This document shows, piece by piece, positions 50,331 through 62,603 of a stretch of 64,000 bases of DNA. The notes under the pieces are model-generated. The model was not told where the DNA came from. It saw nothing but the letters and a program-made list of their open reading frames with translations, and ran no database searches. The position numbers were made by a program, and so were the translations under genes. Positions within the stretch are counted from its first letter, which is position 1. Every line of letters begins with the position of its first letter. The stretch is from Amoebidium appalachense (taxonomy: Eukaryota > Ichthyosporea). The DNA is taken from positions 4,278,001 through 4,342,000 of the forward strand of contig CAVNZM010000004.1 in NCBI GenBank assembly GCA_963693365.1. The letters run 5' to 3'.

Positions 50331-51607
50331 AATTTTTTATTATTTCTACTATTTTAAAGATGGTGGCTTGTGTTTATTAATTCTGAAAAGTTTATGTCGG
50401 TTGTGTGGGTTTTTTAGAGTTGTTATTGCTTTATATAGTTTTTTGCTTCGCTCTGCTTTTCACACCACACACAGTCGAGCATGTTTGTGCGGGCCTAGGA
50501 TATATCATAATGTGATGCACATGCACACGTACGCAAAACATGGTTGTATGATGGAGTTAAAAAGAGTGCTTAGTATAAAGGACTTTCGCCAGCTAATGTG
50601 GCGCACGGCGCACGATACTTAAAACAAAAAATGTGTCTAATTCACATGAAGCCCTATTTTTATATAGTAGTTACGTGGTATCGAGTTTTTTTTCTAGTTG
50701 TTGCGCCACATACACATTGGCGGCACAGACACACGCAACCGTTTGTGATCTTTTTTCTACCTCGCACTTTTGTTTCTTGACCCGGATGTTATCACAGATT
50801 TTCCGGTAGTTTTCTAGGGTACGTACATATAACTGTGCGCGCTCTAATATTATAGTCCAAACAACGTGGTTTGGCTTCTATTGACTTGTCGGTCAGATTT
50901 TGTTCTTTTCCTCAGCCTAAGTACTTCACACACTAGAGCTCATTCTGCCCGCACGTAGGAACCACATGATCTCCCATGGGTAAAACATCTCGACGATTTG
51001 TAACAGTGACACATAAACCGCGGGGATTGTATATATAAGGGCAGTGGGTGCCTAGAGCTTTACCGACAAATAAATAAAACCGTATAATGCAATACAGTGC
51101 ACTGCCTTACTTTTTTTTCTTTTTTTTCTTTTTTTCTTTCTTTTTTTTAGTAACAGTGAGAGCACGTGTTGGTTGCTGCACTTCCGAGTGTGATGCCTGG
51201 GGCTAGCCTATTGGATCGGTGGTGTGCTAAAAACATCTTTACAGATTCTATTTCCAGTGCAAATGCTGCAGTGATATCGGGTACTACAGGGGTCACTCAC
51301 TCAGTCAAGATAACAGAATGATTAAAGTTTAGGGTCTAGAATCTTAAGGTTTCTCGGCCGTAACCCTAAACCCTCATCCTACGGATTCTAGACCCTAAAC
51401 AAATACGCTGCAAACTCTGCCTGCCCGTCAACTGATGCAAAACAACACTCATAGAAGAACCAGGAAATCCTGCAACAGCACGGTGCAAGCTTTGGGGTAT
51501 GAGCACCTATGCACGGGGCTCAGTCTTGTTCCCGCTTCAAGGGGTGGGGGGGGGGGGGGGGGGGGGGGTGTTCAAGTGGTGGTAATGGTGGTGGTGGTGG
51601 GGTGGGT

Positions 51608-51644
<37 letters not shown>

Positions 51645-51840
51645 AGGAAAGAGATTAAAAAAAAAATGAAAAGAACTAAATCACGTGTTTTCGCCTGCAC
51701 CACAGGAACGCGTAAGCAAAAAGGGTGTGCGTCCGTGTGCGTGTGCGTGTACGTGTGAGTGTGCGCGTGTGCGTGTGTCGCTGCTGTTTGTGTGTGTGTG
51801 TGTGTACGTGTGTGTGTGTGCCACGGTGTGTGTGTGTGGC

Positions 51841-51871
<31 letters not shown>

Positions 51872-51904
51872 GGTGTGGATGTGGGTGGGTGTTCACATGT
51901 GTGT
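50331..51904. other. Region downstream of the PP2C gene
   Basis: 3' flank without a recognised gene. Contains the inverted repeat at 51327-51400, poly-G runs (51542-51568, 51602-51642) and a degenerate GT array (51720-51900). Confidence 0.5.
51327..51400. repeat. Perfect 17-bp inverted repeat containing TTTAGGG
   Basis: GTTTAGGGTCTAGAATC (51327-51343) and its exact reverse complement (51384-51400), with a 40-base loop that itself holds CCCTAAACCCT. This is the plant-type telomere heptamer, present only about four times here. Confidence 0.85.
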
Positions 51905-52301
51905 GTGAGCTTCTCTGCAAAAAGCAGAGTCATTACAAAAGCAGAATCACCCTGCTATTAAACGGCAGATTTGCTCTGCTATAAGCATTATTCTGCAAAA
52001 ACACGTTTATTCATAAATATTATGCTCGGAGCAGAATTATTCCGCTTGGAGCAAGGCTATTTTCTGCTTCCGCAAGCAGAGAATTCCAATAAATCTTCTG
52101 CTCGGAGCAAATTGGATTTTGCTCATATACCGTTGGGGCCTTACGTATACGCTGGAGTGGGTCACATGAATTTTGTAGGCCGGTGCACGTGAGCCGTGCA
52201 ACACACTCAGTTAGTAATATATTTTGTTACTTTCTGTACGAGACGGTTTATCACGGTGGTTGTTGCTGTTTATTTTTGTGTTGTGATTTGGCGTATTGTG
52301 G

Positions 52302-52385
<84 letters not shown>

Positions 52386-52770
52386 TTGTGGTAGTGGTGG
52401 GGGGGGGGGGGGGGGGGGGGGGAGGGGAGGGGGGGGGAGGGGGGGGGGGGGGGGGGGGGGGGGGGACGGGCTCAGGGCAAGGCGGAGCACACTCTGCACC
52501 AAGTGACACACACAGCATGCCACACTGTCCGGATTTATTCACAGGCACAGCACTCAGGCATACGTCACATTTGATTCAGAAGGAAATCTTATGCCTTTAA
52601 GCATGTTTCTCTCGCATTTGAACAAAAAAGCTTTGAATGCACGAAGTGAGTGTATTTGAACCAATAATTTGTGCGCTATCACACCAATTAGCCAAATACA
52701 GAAATTTTGGCTTGACGTTTTTACGCAAAAAAGAAATGTTCAATAAAACAAACAAAAAAGTAGGAAATGG
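51905..52770 (+). repeat. Duplicated structured segment, copy 1
   Basis: Homologous to 57112-57890 in the same orientation. It begins with many alternating GCAGA/TCTGC and GGAGCA motifs, including a hairpin with 11-bp arms (52059-52084, loop CCGC, one G-T pair) and a second hairpin with 7-bp arms (52105-52124). A shared stretch through GTGGGTCACATGAATTTTGT follows, then a GT array and poly-G, then a shared 3' part with AGCTTTGAATGCACGAAG. No open frame runs through it. Class unknown. Confidence 0.85.
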
Positions 52771-52972
52771 GGTTTGAAATTGGGGTGCACGTGGGGTGTG
52801 TGTGTTATCCCACATGTATATCACGGTACTAGGGTAACGTGGTGGTAGAGGCTGACTTTATACTTTTCCGATAGAGTCTGCATTTACATCATGATGGCAG
52901 CGCGATGGTCAGGGGGGCACGCCAGGAAGTTTGCCGAGAGCTTGTCCACATCACTGAGTCACCCCCATAATC

Positions 52973-53587
52973 TTAATCCTCGTACTTCTCCTGCCGATGC
53001 CGCATACGGCGAGGGGCGCCACGGTGCACGCCTGCGTGCTGGCCACTAGTGGCAGGGGGGGCAAAAGACTTTGCCGAGGGTTTCAACCAATAAGCATAAG
53101 GGTTAGTCGACAGAATTTCACGTCCGATGTATGCCATCTGGACGGCATTCCACCGTTCCTCGTCACCAGCGTCGTCATCGACCTCATAGTAATCTTCATT
53201 CCCAGAAGACCCAATTTCATCACAGGAGCCGTAGACCTCCTCCCCGGTATGGGCCAAAGTCGAACCGTATCTGTCCCTGCATGCACCCGTCCCACGCTGT
53301 TCGGCGCAAAAATCACAACCTACAGGAAACTTGTAGCAAAAGTTTGCCCATGCAAACCCAAGGTATCTCAACCCTTGTGGAAGGTTGCTCATCGCACTCG
53401 CGGAATTGTATTTGGTATTGTAAACGCAGTCATTGTATCCTCCCACAAACCAGGAGCAGTCCCCATGCACCTTCGGGTCGCATGCGTAGCACCTGACCAG
53501 GTTGTCGTCACAGTTAGCCATGGCGCTGCCGGTCAGTAGCGCGGCAACAATCGCCGTGGCCGCAACCACACTTTTCAGGCACATCAT
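52973..53587 (-). CDS. Cysteine-rich secreted protein of unknown family, intronless
   Basis: A 204-residue open frame from ATG 53587 to TAA 52973. Residues 1-24 (MMCLKSVVAATAIVAALLTG, then SAMA) look like a clean signal peptide with cleavage before NCDDN. The mature part begins with a cysteine-rich block of about 100 residues (CDDNLVRCYACDPKVHGDC, FCYKFPVGCDFCAEQRGTGAC), suggesting disulphide bonding outside the cell. A very acidic stretch follows (EDYYEVDDDAGDEE), and the end is basic (RGAPRRMRHRQEKYED). No second membrane segment or GPI-type tail is visible. It is the only gene of the window without introns. I do not recognise the family, and a role in a wall, matrix or extracellular binding would be a guess. 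A second Met directly follows the first, so either may start. Confidence 0.72.
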   Translation of the reverse strand: MMCLKSVVAATAIVAALLTGSAMANCDDNLVRCYACDPKVHGDCSWFVGGYNDCVYNTKYNSASAMSNLPQGLRYLGFAWANFCYKFPVGCDFCAEQRGTGACRDRYGSTLAHTGEEVYGSCDEIGSSGNEDYYEVDDDAGDEERWNAVQMAYIGREILSTNPYAYWLKPSAKSFAPPATSGQHAGVHRGAPRRMRHRQEKYED

Positions 53588-54029
53588 TGTGCCTCTGTCA
53601 GAGTACCCAGGATGCTAACTCGCAATTGATGATAATAAAACGTCGTCACATGTACGTACAGTATCGAAGGCTGTGACAAATTTATTGTGGAAAGGAATGT
53701 TCAAAGCAAAACAAACCATTGAACGCGTTGCTCAGTGATGTTAGGACTACAATGCCCCGCCTCCACCTGAATGGGACTCGGAGTGTCGTGTCACGTGTGT
53801 GCCGCGGCGGGGCAGGCTTTATAGAGGGCATCCCCCTCGACTCGAAAATGATAGTCACTGGCATGAACTCTCCGGCAAATTCAATACGTGTGGCAACCCA
53901 TGGCTAGCAGTGACATGACAAGTATAGCATCATCCAAACGGTATGGATTGTGTGGATGAAAATGTTTTCATGACTGGCCACGGCTGCATGGGTGACTAAG
54001 ATGTACCGATGAAAGCATAACTTTTTTCT

Positions 54030-54082
<53 letters not shown>

Positions 54083-55576
54083 AGTAATACACCTATCTAG
54101 AACTAATAACGTGGTTATTTAGCTGTTCAACTATAGGTGAAACGTTATATCTACACCGTGACTTCTATAACTCTGCGAAAGATATGTAACCACTGGCTTA
54201 TATATAATATATCAATAGTGCTGCTTTGTACTTGCAGCCTACACAATTACCGATAAGTAACAATATATGTACCTACCCTGATAAGTTTAGGGAGTTTTAA
54301 CAATGAACCCGACTGTGCATACCAATCAACCTCATTGGAGTTCCACATTCCATCTGAAATTCATTCAAATGCTCCGGTCGTTTTGCCGCCAGAACTGCCC
54401 CCCAAAGGGGCCCCAACCCCTGTTCCTTTCTCCTCTCTCTTCCTGCGGCCCTCTCCCCTACTATATCATCTCTGAACCATACCTTTCGATGCTTTCATGA
54501 CCATCTGCTTTGTTCATTTCGTAGGTTATGACTGGCCACCTGACACCTGGGGGACCACGCTGACTCACGAAATTCCTTGATTAAATCCCCATTGACTCCA
54601 CAGTGATCACAAGTGACAAGAACAAGTCAACAGTTCGGAAGAGCCTCGACCGTAACAGCAGGTGCTTTTGTTATTTTTTCAAATGGTAGCCGAGTGTTAC
54701 AGATCATTAGCAAGGTGGAAGAGGAGTTGCACGACGAGGAGCACGTAGGAGGCTGAAACCAGGGCTGTCAAGTAGCGTGGGAACTCACGAGAGCCAATCA
54801 CTGCGACAGCCTAAGTTTGCATTGTAGCCTCAGGGTTCAGAATTATGTATATACCGCCGATAAACTTCACTATTTTTTTGTAATTCTGTTCATGCTGACT
54901 CTCTCTGAGACTGTCTTCCGATTGTTAAAGGCTACCAAAACAAAACACCAATTCGAAGATTATCACATTAGTAATTAATACTACTACGGAACACAAATCT
55001 ATGTAGAAACATGGTTGAAATACATCTACGGGCACGCTAGCGGTTTAAATTAGCTCATGAACCTTGAGGTCCGTGAGTCTGGCATCTGGCATAACACGGG
55101 GTGACATACCTAACTCCTTATTACGGGGCTACTTGTAATTGTCGGTCTCCCGGTAGTAAGGTCGTTTGAGATTCGTGTAGGTATATCGGATATTCCGAAG
55201 GCCACACCACCGTGACCCGGCGTGTGCCTATTATGCCCATAAGAGAAATGCTAGTAAAAGCACCCCTCCTCCTCCCCCGGCCCCCCCCACAACCCACCCC
55301 CACCCACCCCACTGCTTTCTAAACGTTTTCATTTCCCTTTTTTAGGGGGGTTGGGGTGGGGGGGAGGGGGGGGAAAGGGGAAGGGGGGGGGGGGGGGGGG
55401 GGGGGGGAGGGGGGGGACAGCATTACCTAAGTTAAATAAGGAACTTCCCGGGAGAGCGGATCTTGCTTTTTGGCCCACGGTGATTTTCTGTTTCCCTTTT
55501 TCTTTCTTTCAGTTTCTTCAAAGTTTCTTTCTTTCTTTCTTTCTTTCTTTCTTTTTTTTTTTTTTCCTTTTTTTTT

Positions 55577-55633
<57 letters not shown>

Positions 55634-55788
55634 GATGGAGGGAGGGAGAAGGGGGGTAACTGTTGTGTGTACACCATGTGTACAGTGTGTGCGCGTGACG
55701 TGTGTGTAGGGGGGGGGGGGGGGGGGTATGTGTGTGCGTGTGTGTATGCTTACATAATGATCCCCTTGTGTGTATGTGTGCACACACA

Positions 55789-55824
<36 letters not shown>

Positions 55825-55837
55825 GTGTGTGTGTGTG

Positions 55838-55878
<41 letters not shown>

Positions 55879-55889
55879 ACGCTGTGTGT

Positions 55890-55925
<36 letters not shown>

Positions 55926-56205
55926 ATATGTCACCGCCACCACCACCACGATATCCGTTTTTTTAGATTACGTTTGGTAACCCGTAAAGCCGTTTTTCTT
56001 GCTCAAATTCAAATTCATTTTTTCCTTTTTCATTTCATTATCTTTTTTGTGAAGTTTTCGTTTTCTTTTTGTTTTAATTTTTCCTTTTCCGTTTTCATCT
56101 TTTCATGATTTCATTTTCATTTTTTTCCCCTTCATTTCCATTTTTTCCAATTTTCATTTTCATTTTTTTCGTTTTCATTTTCATATTTTCATGCTTCCCC
56201 GCCAG
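53588..56205. other. Intergenic region with a GC-box-like block and poly-G/GT tracts
   Basis: Upstream of the secreted-protein gene. 53755-53830 contains CCCCGCC, a CACGTG motif, GGCGGGGC and CTTTATA, which could be a promoter. From 54000: poly-G (54042-54081), ordinary sequence to 55300, then poly-G, TTTC repeats and GT arrays to 55930, then T-rich sequence that matches the pyrimidine tract before the duplicated PP2C exon. No gene recognised. Confidence 0.5.
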
Positions 56206-56400
56206 TTTGTCGCCACACTGCGGGGGCTGTGCGGACATTCCTCTCGTCTACGAGGCCGACGGAAGTGTTAAGCCCAGCCATGCCCTTTTCATCAACACAC
56301 GACACAAGGCAAGAAACAAGGCAGAACGTGCACGTGTTGCTAAGGCCGGGGGTTACTTCAGAGACGACAGAGTGAATGGCGTGCTGGAACCTACCAGAAG
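56206..56400 (+). pseudogene. Frameshifted duplicate of PP2C exon 48933-49126
   Basis: Nearly identical to the fourth recovered PP2C exon, with its acceptor (CCCCGCCAG) and donor (AAG then GTAGTG) retained and similarity continuing at least 15 bases into the intron. It is 195 bases long against 194: one extra base near the start (GCCACACTGCGG against GCCAACTGCGG) breaks the frame, and GD of the GDCAG motif is altered. No other PP2C exon lies nearby, so it is a partial duplicate and not a second gene. Confidence 0.88.
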
Positions 56401-56998
56401 GTAGTGTCCTACCAGCATAGTGTGATGGGGATATGGGGGTGGAGTGTGATGTGGTTGATTTGTTGTAGTGTCTTGTGTACGTGCGTGTGTGTACGTGTCA
56501 GCCGGTGATGGTGTTTGGTTGTGAATCAGGAACGAGAGGTGGTGCGGATGTGGACCTTGTTTCTTTCGTTTTCTTTCCTTTTTTCTTTTTTTTTGTGGTG
56601 GTGGTGGTGGTGGTGGTGGTGGTGGTGTTGGGGGAATGGAGGGGTGGGGGGGGGGGGAGGGGGGGGGGAGGAGGGGGGGGGGGTTTGGGGGGGGGAGGGG
56701 GGAGGGTGTTTGTGTGTGTGTGTGGGGGGGGGGGGGGGAGGGGGGGGGAAGGGGGGGGGGGGGGAGGAGGAGGGGGGGGGGGAAGAAGGGTGGAATGCAG
56801 CCGTACGTGTAGGTGTGTGTGCACGCGTATGTACAAGCAGTCGGCTCTTTTTTTTTCTCCCGTCGGAGGAGGTGTGTGTTTCAGAAGGGAGAGGGGAGCT
56901 GGGGGGGGGGGGGGGGGGGGAGGGGGGGAGGAGGGAGTGTGTGTTGTGCGTGTGTGTACATGTACAAATGGTCGGCATCCCTTTTTCCTCCCTCTTGA

Positions 56999-57083
<85 letters not shown>

Positions 57084-57111
57084 GGTGCATGCGTGCACAT
57101 GTGTGTGTGTG

Positions 57112-57527
57112 ACAAGTTCTCTGCAATAGCAGAGTCATCACAAACTCAGAATTATCCTGCCGTTCATGATCAGCGGCAGATACCCACCCATAAGCATTAT
57201 TTTGCTAATAAAGATTTATTCGGATATATTCAGCTTTTACAGTCTTCTTCTGCTTGGAGCAAGGCTATTCTCTGCTTCCGCAAGCAGAGAATACCAATAA
57301 ATTTTCTGCTCGGAGCAAATTGGATTTTGCTCATATACGGTTGGGCCCTTACGTATACGCTGGAGTGGGTCACATGAATTTTGTGGGCCGGTGCACGTGG
57401 GTCGTGCAACACACTATATGTGTTGTTACTTTCTGTACGGGCATTATCACGGTGGTTGTTGCTGCTTATTTTTGTGTTGTGGTTTGGCATATTGTGGCTG
57501 TATGTGTGTGTGTGTGGTGGTGGTGGT

Positions 57528-57570
<43 letters not shown>

Positions 57571-57890
57571 CTCAGGGCAAGGCAGCATACTCTGTACCAT
57601 GTGTGCACCAAAAACACACACAGCATGCGGCATTGTCCGGATTTATTCACAGGCACAGCACTCAGGCACACACACTTGATTCAGAAGGAAATATTACGCC
57701 TTGGAGAATGTTTACCTCGCGTTTGAACAAAAAAGCTTTGAATGCACGAAGTGAGTGTATTTGAACCAATAAATGCGCGCGATCGCACCGATTAGCCAAA
57801 TATGGGCATTTAGGCGGGAAGTCTTGGCGCGGAGGGGGGGGGGGGGGGGGGGGAAGCATCTAGTTAAACAGAAAAGTAGGAAATTAATAG
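57112..57890 (+). repeat. Duplicated structured segment, copy 2
   Basis: Second copy of 51905-52770, diverged at scattered sites. The main hairpin is perfect here (arms 57067-57077 numbered within 57267-57277 and 57282-57292, loop CCGC) and the second hairpin is unchanged (57313-57332). Microsatellite lengths differ (short GT, longer poly-G). Confidence 0.85.
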
Positions 57891-57963
57891 CCGTTTGAAC
57901 GAATAAACGAAGTCTTTCGAGTCCTCTGCATGCCGCCCCGAACACTCCTACATGTAGCCATGA

Positions 57964-59379
57964 TCAGAGGCGATGCATGGGGCGATTCATCCTCGCATGA
58001 TGCAACAGCCTTGCCTCATATTCAGCCCAGGGCTGATAACGCTTTACCACAGACTGCACCATGCCCTCGGCTGCAACGGGCGCCCTGTCAGTGTCCTCAG
58101 CCCCCAGACACCCAGCCCCCGCCCCGGCCATGCTAGTCCCTCCCTTGCACGCACCTGTGGGGGGGTAGGTGTGCAGCACGGGGCCGCCAATGCCCATGCT
58201 CGTGTTTGCCTGCACGTACTTGTCTTGGGGCGGCTTGTGTGCCAGCACTATCTCCCGCAGTGCCAACATGTCCTCCCCCACTGCCCCCCACCCAAAATCA
58301 AAAACACACACACAGTCAGCAACTGTTAACATCCCCCCCCCCCCCCCCCCCCCCCCCCCTCCCCCTTCCCCCTCCCCTCCCCCCCCCCCCCCCCCCCCCA
58401 CCCCCACCTCCCCCGGGGGGGGTGCCGGGTACGCACCTGCCGTGTAGTGCTCGAACATGGCCTTGCCACGGGCCACATCTGCAGGGGCCTTGTCAGCCAC
58501 ATATGCATGTCAGTGGCCAGGCCCTCACACAACACCGTGCACACGTATGATAGCAGTCGTAGGTCGGTAAAACATGAGCCTATGGTACAGCCAATTATAT
58601 CCACTGTGGTCGGGCACACGGGCATGCATGCATGCCACAGTCAATCTCAGAGAGAAAAATGTCAAAATTCCTCGTCAGTAGCCACACTGCACAGGCCCCC
58701 CCCCCCTCCCCCCCCCAAAAAAAATGGCAACCACCGCAGCAGATTCATCCCTTTCTTCCTGCCCCAATGCACCCATCTCATCGGGCCAGGGCCCACCCAC
58801 CTGCAGCCGCAGCAGGAAGTCGCCAATGGCCGGCCGGCCCACAGTCAGGATCTTGCTGCGGTCAAGCTGCCTGCCCCGTCGGCACTGCACACCTGCATGC
58901 ACCTTCAGAAAGCACGTGCATGCAACCTTAGGTTGCATATGCACACACATACAAGCCCCCATCGTTCCACGTGCTCACACATCATACAAGCGCCCATGCT
59001 AGCACGTGCACAAATATACAAGCCCCCATCCTAGCACGTGCACACATACAAGCGTCCATGCTAGCACGTGCACTCACCTAATTATTATTATAACCAGCAG
59101 GTCTGGCTGGCCGTCTTCTGCGTTTGTGACTGTGTCGATGGCCAGCAGCCCCTCCCCGGCCTGCAACAGCACCTGCAGCATGCCGTAGCGTGCCCGCGTT
59201 TGTGCCTGCCGCCATGCCTGCGCTCCTGCCACCTGAGCAAGGCCTGTCCTGCAGTGGGCCCATGCATGTAAAACTATTCTGCGCAAGTCAACCCTGATGC
59301 AGAGCGCTAGCCTCCATACGAACGCCATGCGCAGAGATTTGAGCTCATTTGGCCCCAGACACCAGCCACAGCCAGAAGC

Positions 59380-59411
<32 letters not shown>

Positions 59412-60794
59412 CTCCCCCTGCCTCCTCCCCCCATGCAACCTTTGTGGCCGGGGTGTACATCTCGAGCCAACCGCATAGCCGACAGCCAGTTCATGAATAT
59501 GCACACCCCAGCATCCGCCCCTGCAGCCCAGTCACAACCCTGCCCCCCCCACCCACCCCCCTCCCCCTCCCCTCCTCCTCCCCCCCCCCCCCCCCCCCCC
59601 CCGCAACCAGTCAATACCGCTGTGGCCAAAACGGCCTGGATGCTGGGCTCGCAGCACAGATAGAGGCCCACACATTCGGCTCGGCACTCCTCATAGGCAG
59701 ACGCAATCACGGGGAACTTGCCGTCCCTGCAGCCACCCCTGAGCATACTGCCCCAGACACACTGCCCCACACACAACTATTTCAAAAGTATCCTGAATAT
59801 CAAAAAATATCTTTTATACCCCTGAATATAAAGAAATTTGGAGAGCACGGAATATTTTTCGGGATATTCGATAATCGGGATATTTTTCAGGGGCCTGGTG
59901 CAAAGCACCCTGTCTTGTCCTCCCCTTGAGCACAGGGGATGGGCCCCATCTAGGCACCTTAAAAAGGAAATGGAGCCAACAGCCCAGGATCAAGGGGACA
60001 GATACCAGAAATAAATGAAGTCTTTAGAATTGGGTGAGGTTTGATGCAAGAGTACCCAAAGCTCCTGACGTAAACTCTTTCCATTGGATATGAAAATACA
60101 CAAAGGCTGTGTCTTACTGCAGCGCTCGTAGGTTGCTTTACTGCAGATATATCTCGCTATGTTCCGCTGCAGCCAGGCCCACTAGATATATGATATATGA
60201 TATATCCCGCTATTTTCTGCTGCAGCCAGGCCCACCAGATATATGATTTATCCCGGTGGCCCCACCAGATATACGATTTATCCCCCTAGACCCACCAGAT
60301 ATATGACACATCCCGCCAGGCCCTCTGCCACCATCCCACACACACACACCTTCTCGTACTCTCTGCCCCACGGCAGCAGCTTGAGGTAATCGGGCGCATG
60401 CTCCACCTGCCCAACATCTCAGCCCCAAACACCCCCCCCCCCCCCCCCTCCTGCCCCTCCCACCCCCCCCCCCCTTCCCCCCACGCACCAGGGTGTTGAA
60501 TTTTGCACTCTGCTCCCTGTTGACCATGGCCACCCCAGAGCGCCACTCCCCCCTGACTCCGTACGGATCCCGGTACGACTCTGCAAAGACCCGTCAGCAT
60601 AAGGTCGCCCTGTCAGGCCACAGAGCAGCGTGGGGGGGAGGGGGGGGGGGGGGTACCATTGAAGCCGATGTATGTCTTCACGGGGGGGCTCTTATTTTTG
60701 ATCCACAGCCGGGAGGCGTCCTTGTGGTCTTCGATGTTGCCGTGCCGGAAGTGGGCCAAATACCTGGCCAGCATCTCTGCGCCCCAACCCCCTT

Positions 60795-60873
<79 letters not shown>

Positions 60874-61066
60874 CCCACCTCTCTCCGTGTCGTTTGCACA
60901 GTGGCTGGCGGCCTGCTCGAGCTCAGCCACGACCAGCTCAAACAGCCGTGCATGGTCCCCCCGCACCACATGCACGATGTGCCCTGCATCCAGCTCGTAC
61001 GTGCCTGCCCCCCTCCAAGCATCAGCCACCCACCCACCAAGCAAAGCAGATGACATCAGCAAATTT

Positions 61067-61104
<38 letters not shown>

Positions 61105-61504
61105 ACCACCACCACCACCACCATTACCACCATCCCCCTCTTCCCCCCCCCCCCCCCCCCCCCCTCAACCAACCAACCAAACACAGCAGAAACTTGATAA
61201 TACACAAATGCAAACCTACCCTCCATCTCTCCACCCCCCACCCACCAACCCAGGCAATACCAACCAATCCCCCCCCCCCCTCCCCCCCCCCCCGCAGGCA
61301 ATACCAACCAATCCACTTCCCCCCCCCCCCCCCCCCCCCCCCGCAGGCAATAACAAGCAATCCACTGCCCCTCCCCCCCCCCCCCCCCCCCCTCCCCCCC
61401 CGGCAGGCAACAACAACCAATCCACTGCACCCCCCTCTTCCCCCACCCCTCCCTCCACACACACACACCAAGCACAGAAAATATCAACCAATCCACTGCA
61501 CCCC

Positions 61505-61536
<32 letters not shown>

Positions 61537-61935
61537 ACCACCACCACCACCACCCATCCACCCACCCAGCAGGGGATATCCGTGGTCACTATCGCCATCG
61601 CAGTCGTTCCCGGCCAGGGAGGCCAGTCTCAGCTCATAGGTCACGTGACCTGCATCCCAGGGCCTGTGAATCTCCCGGCCCCCAACCAATGCCCCTCTTC
61701 CCTCTCCCCCATCCCCCCCCCCCCCCCCCTCTCCCCCCCCCCCGCCCCCCAGGGGGGCACTGACCGTCAGTGGCCACGTGTTTGAAGACACGTGTGCTGT
61801 AGGCCACCATGTGTCGCTCGTCCATGAACCGCTGCACCAAACCCTCTGTCAGCTGCCCCTCCCCCCCCTCCACCCCCCCCCCCCTCCCCCCCCCCTTTCC
61901 CCCCCCCCCCTCCCCCTCCCCCCCCCCCCCCCCCT

Positions 61936-61966
<31 letters not shown>

Positions 61967-62572
61967 CCGCTCACCTGCACGGCCTCTGCATCTCGCAGTT
62001 TGCCGAGTAGTATGTCGACACCCCCTGGCTGGCCCCCAGCCCCAGCTGCAGCTCTGGCGGCGTCAGCGAGTACATACTGCCCGCTGGCGCCGTCAGCAGC
62101 CGTGTTCTGCGGCCGCCCCCTCCCCCTCCCCCCCCCCCCTCCCCCCCCCTCCCCTCCTCCTCCCCCCCTCCCCCTCTCCCCCCTCCCCTCCTCCCCCCTC
62201 CCCCTCCCCCCCCCCCCTCCTTCCCTCCCCCCCCCCCGCCACGACCACCATCCCCACCTGTCCCGCACGTCTTCCCACAGTTCCTGCATGGCCGGGCCCC
62301 AGCCCTTTGCCTTCTGCAGAATGGCCTCCACACGGTCGGCAGGCAGCCCCGGCACAAACTTGCTGTCGCCAAACGCCTGCCAGTGGCGGCCCTGTGAGCA
62401 CCCACCCACGTGCACCAGCCAGCCAGCCAGGGAGGGCACGCACATTGTAGTTGCCCATGTTGCCAAACACGGCTGCCGCATAGGCCATCATCGCCTCATA
62501 GTCCCTCTCGCTCATTCCCGCAGCCAGGCAAGCCTCTGCCCCAGCCCGTCAGCTCCACCTACCCTTCATCCT

Positions 62573-62603
<31 letters not shown>

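Noticed and set aside
60796-60874. CRISPR-like or minisatellite array
   Set aside because: A plain GGCA tetranucleotide repeat without spacers. No CRISPR-like structure was seen anywhere in the window.
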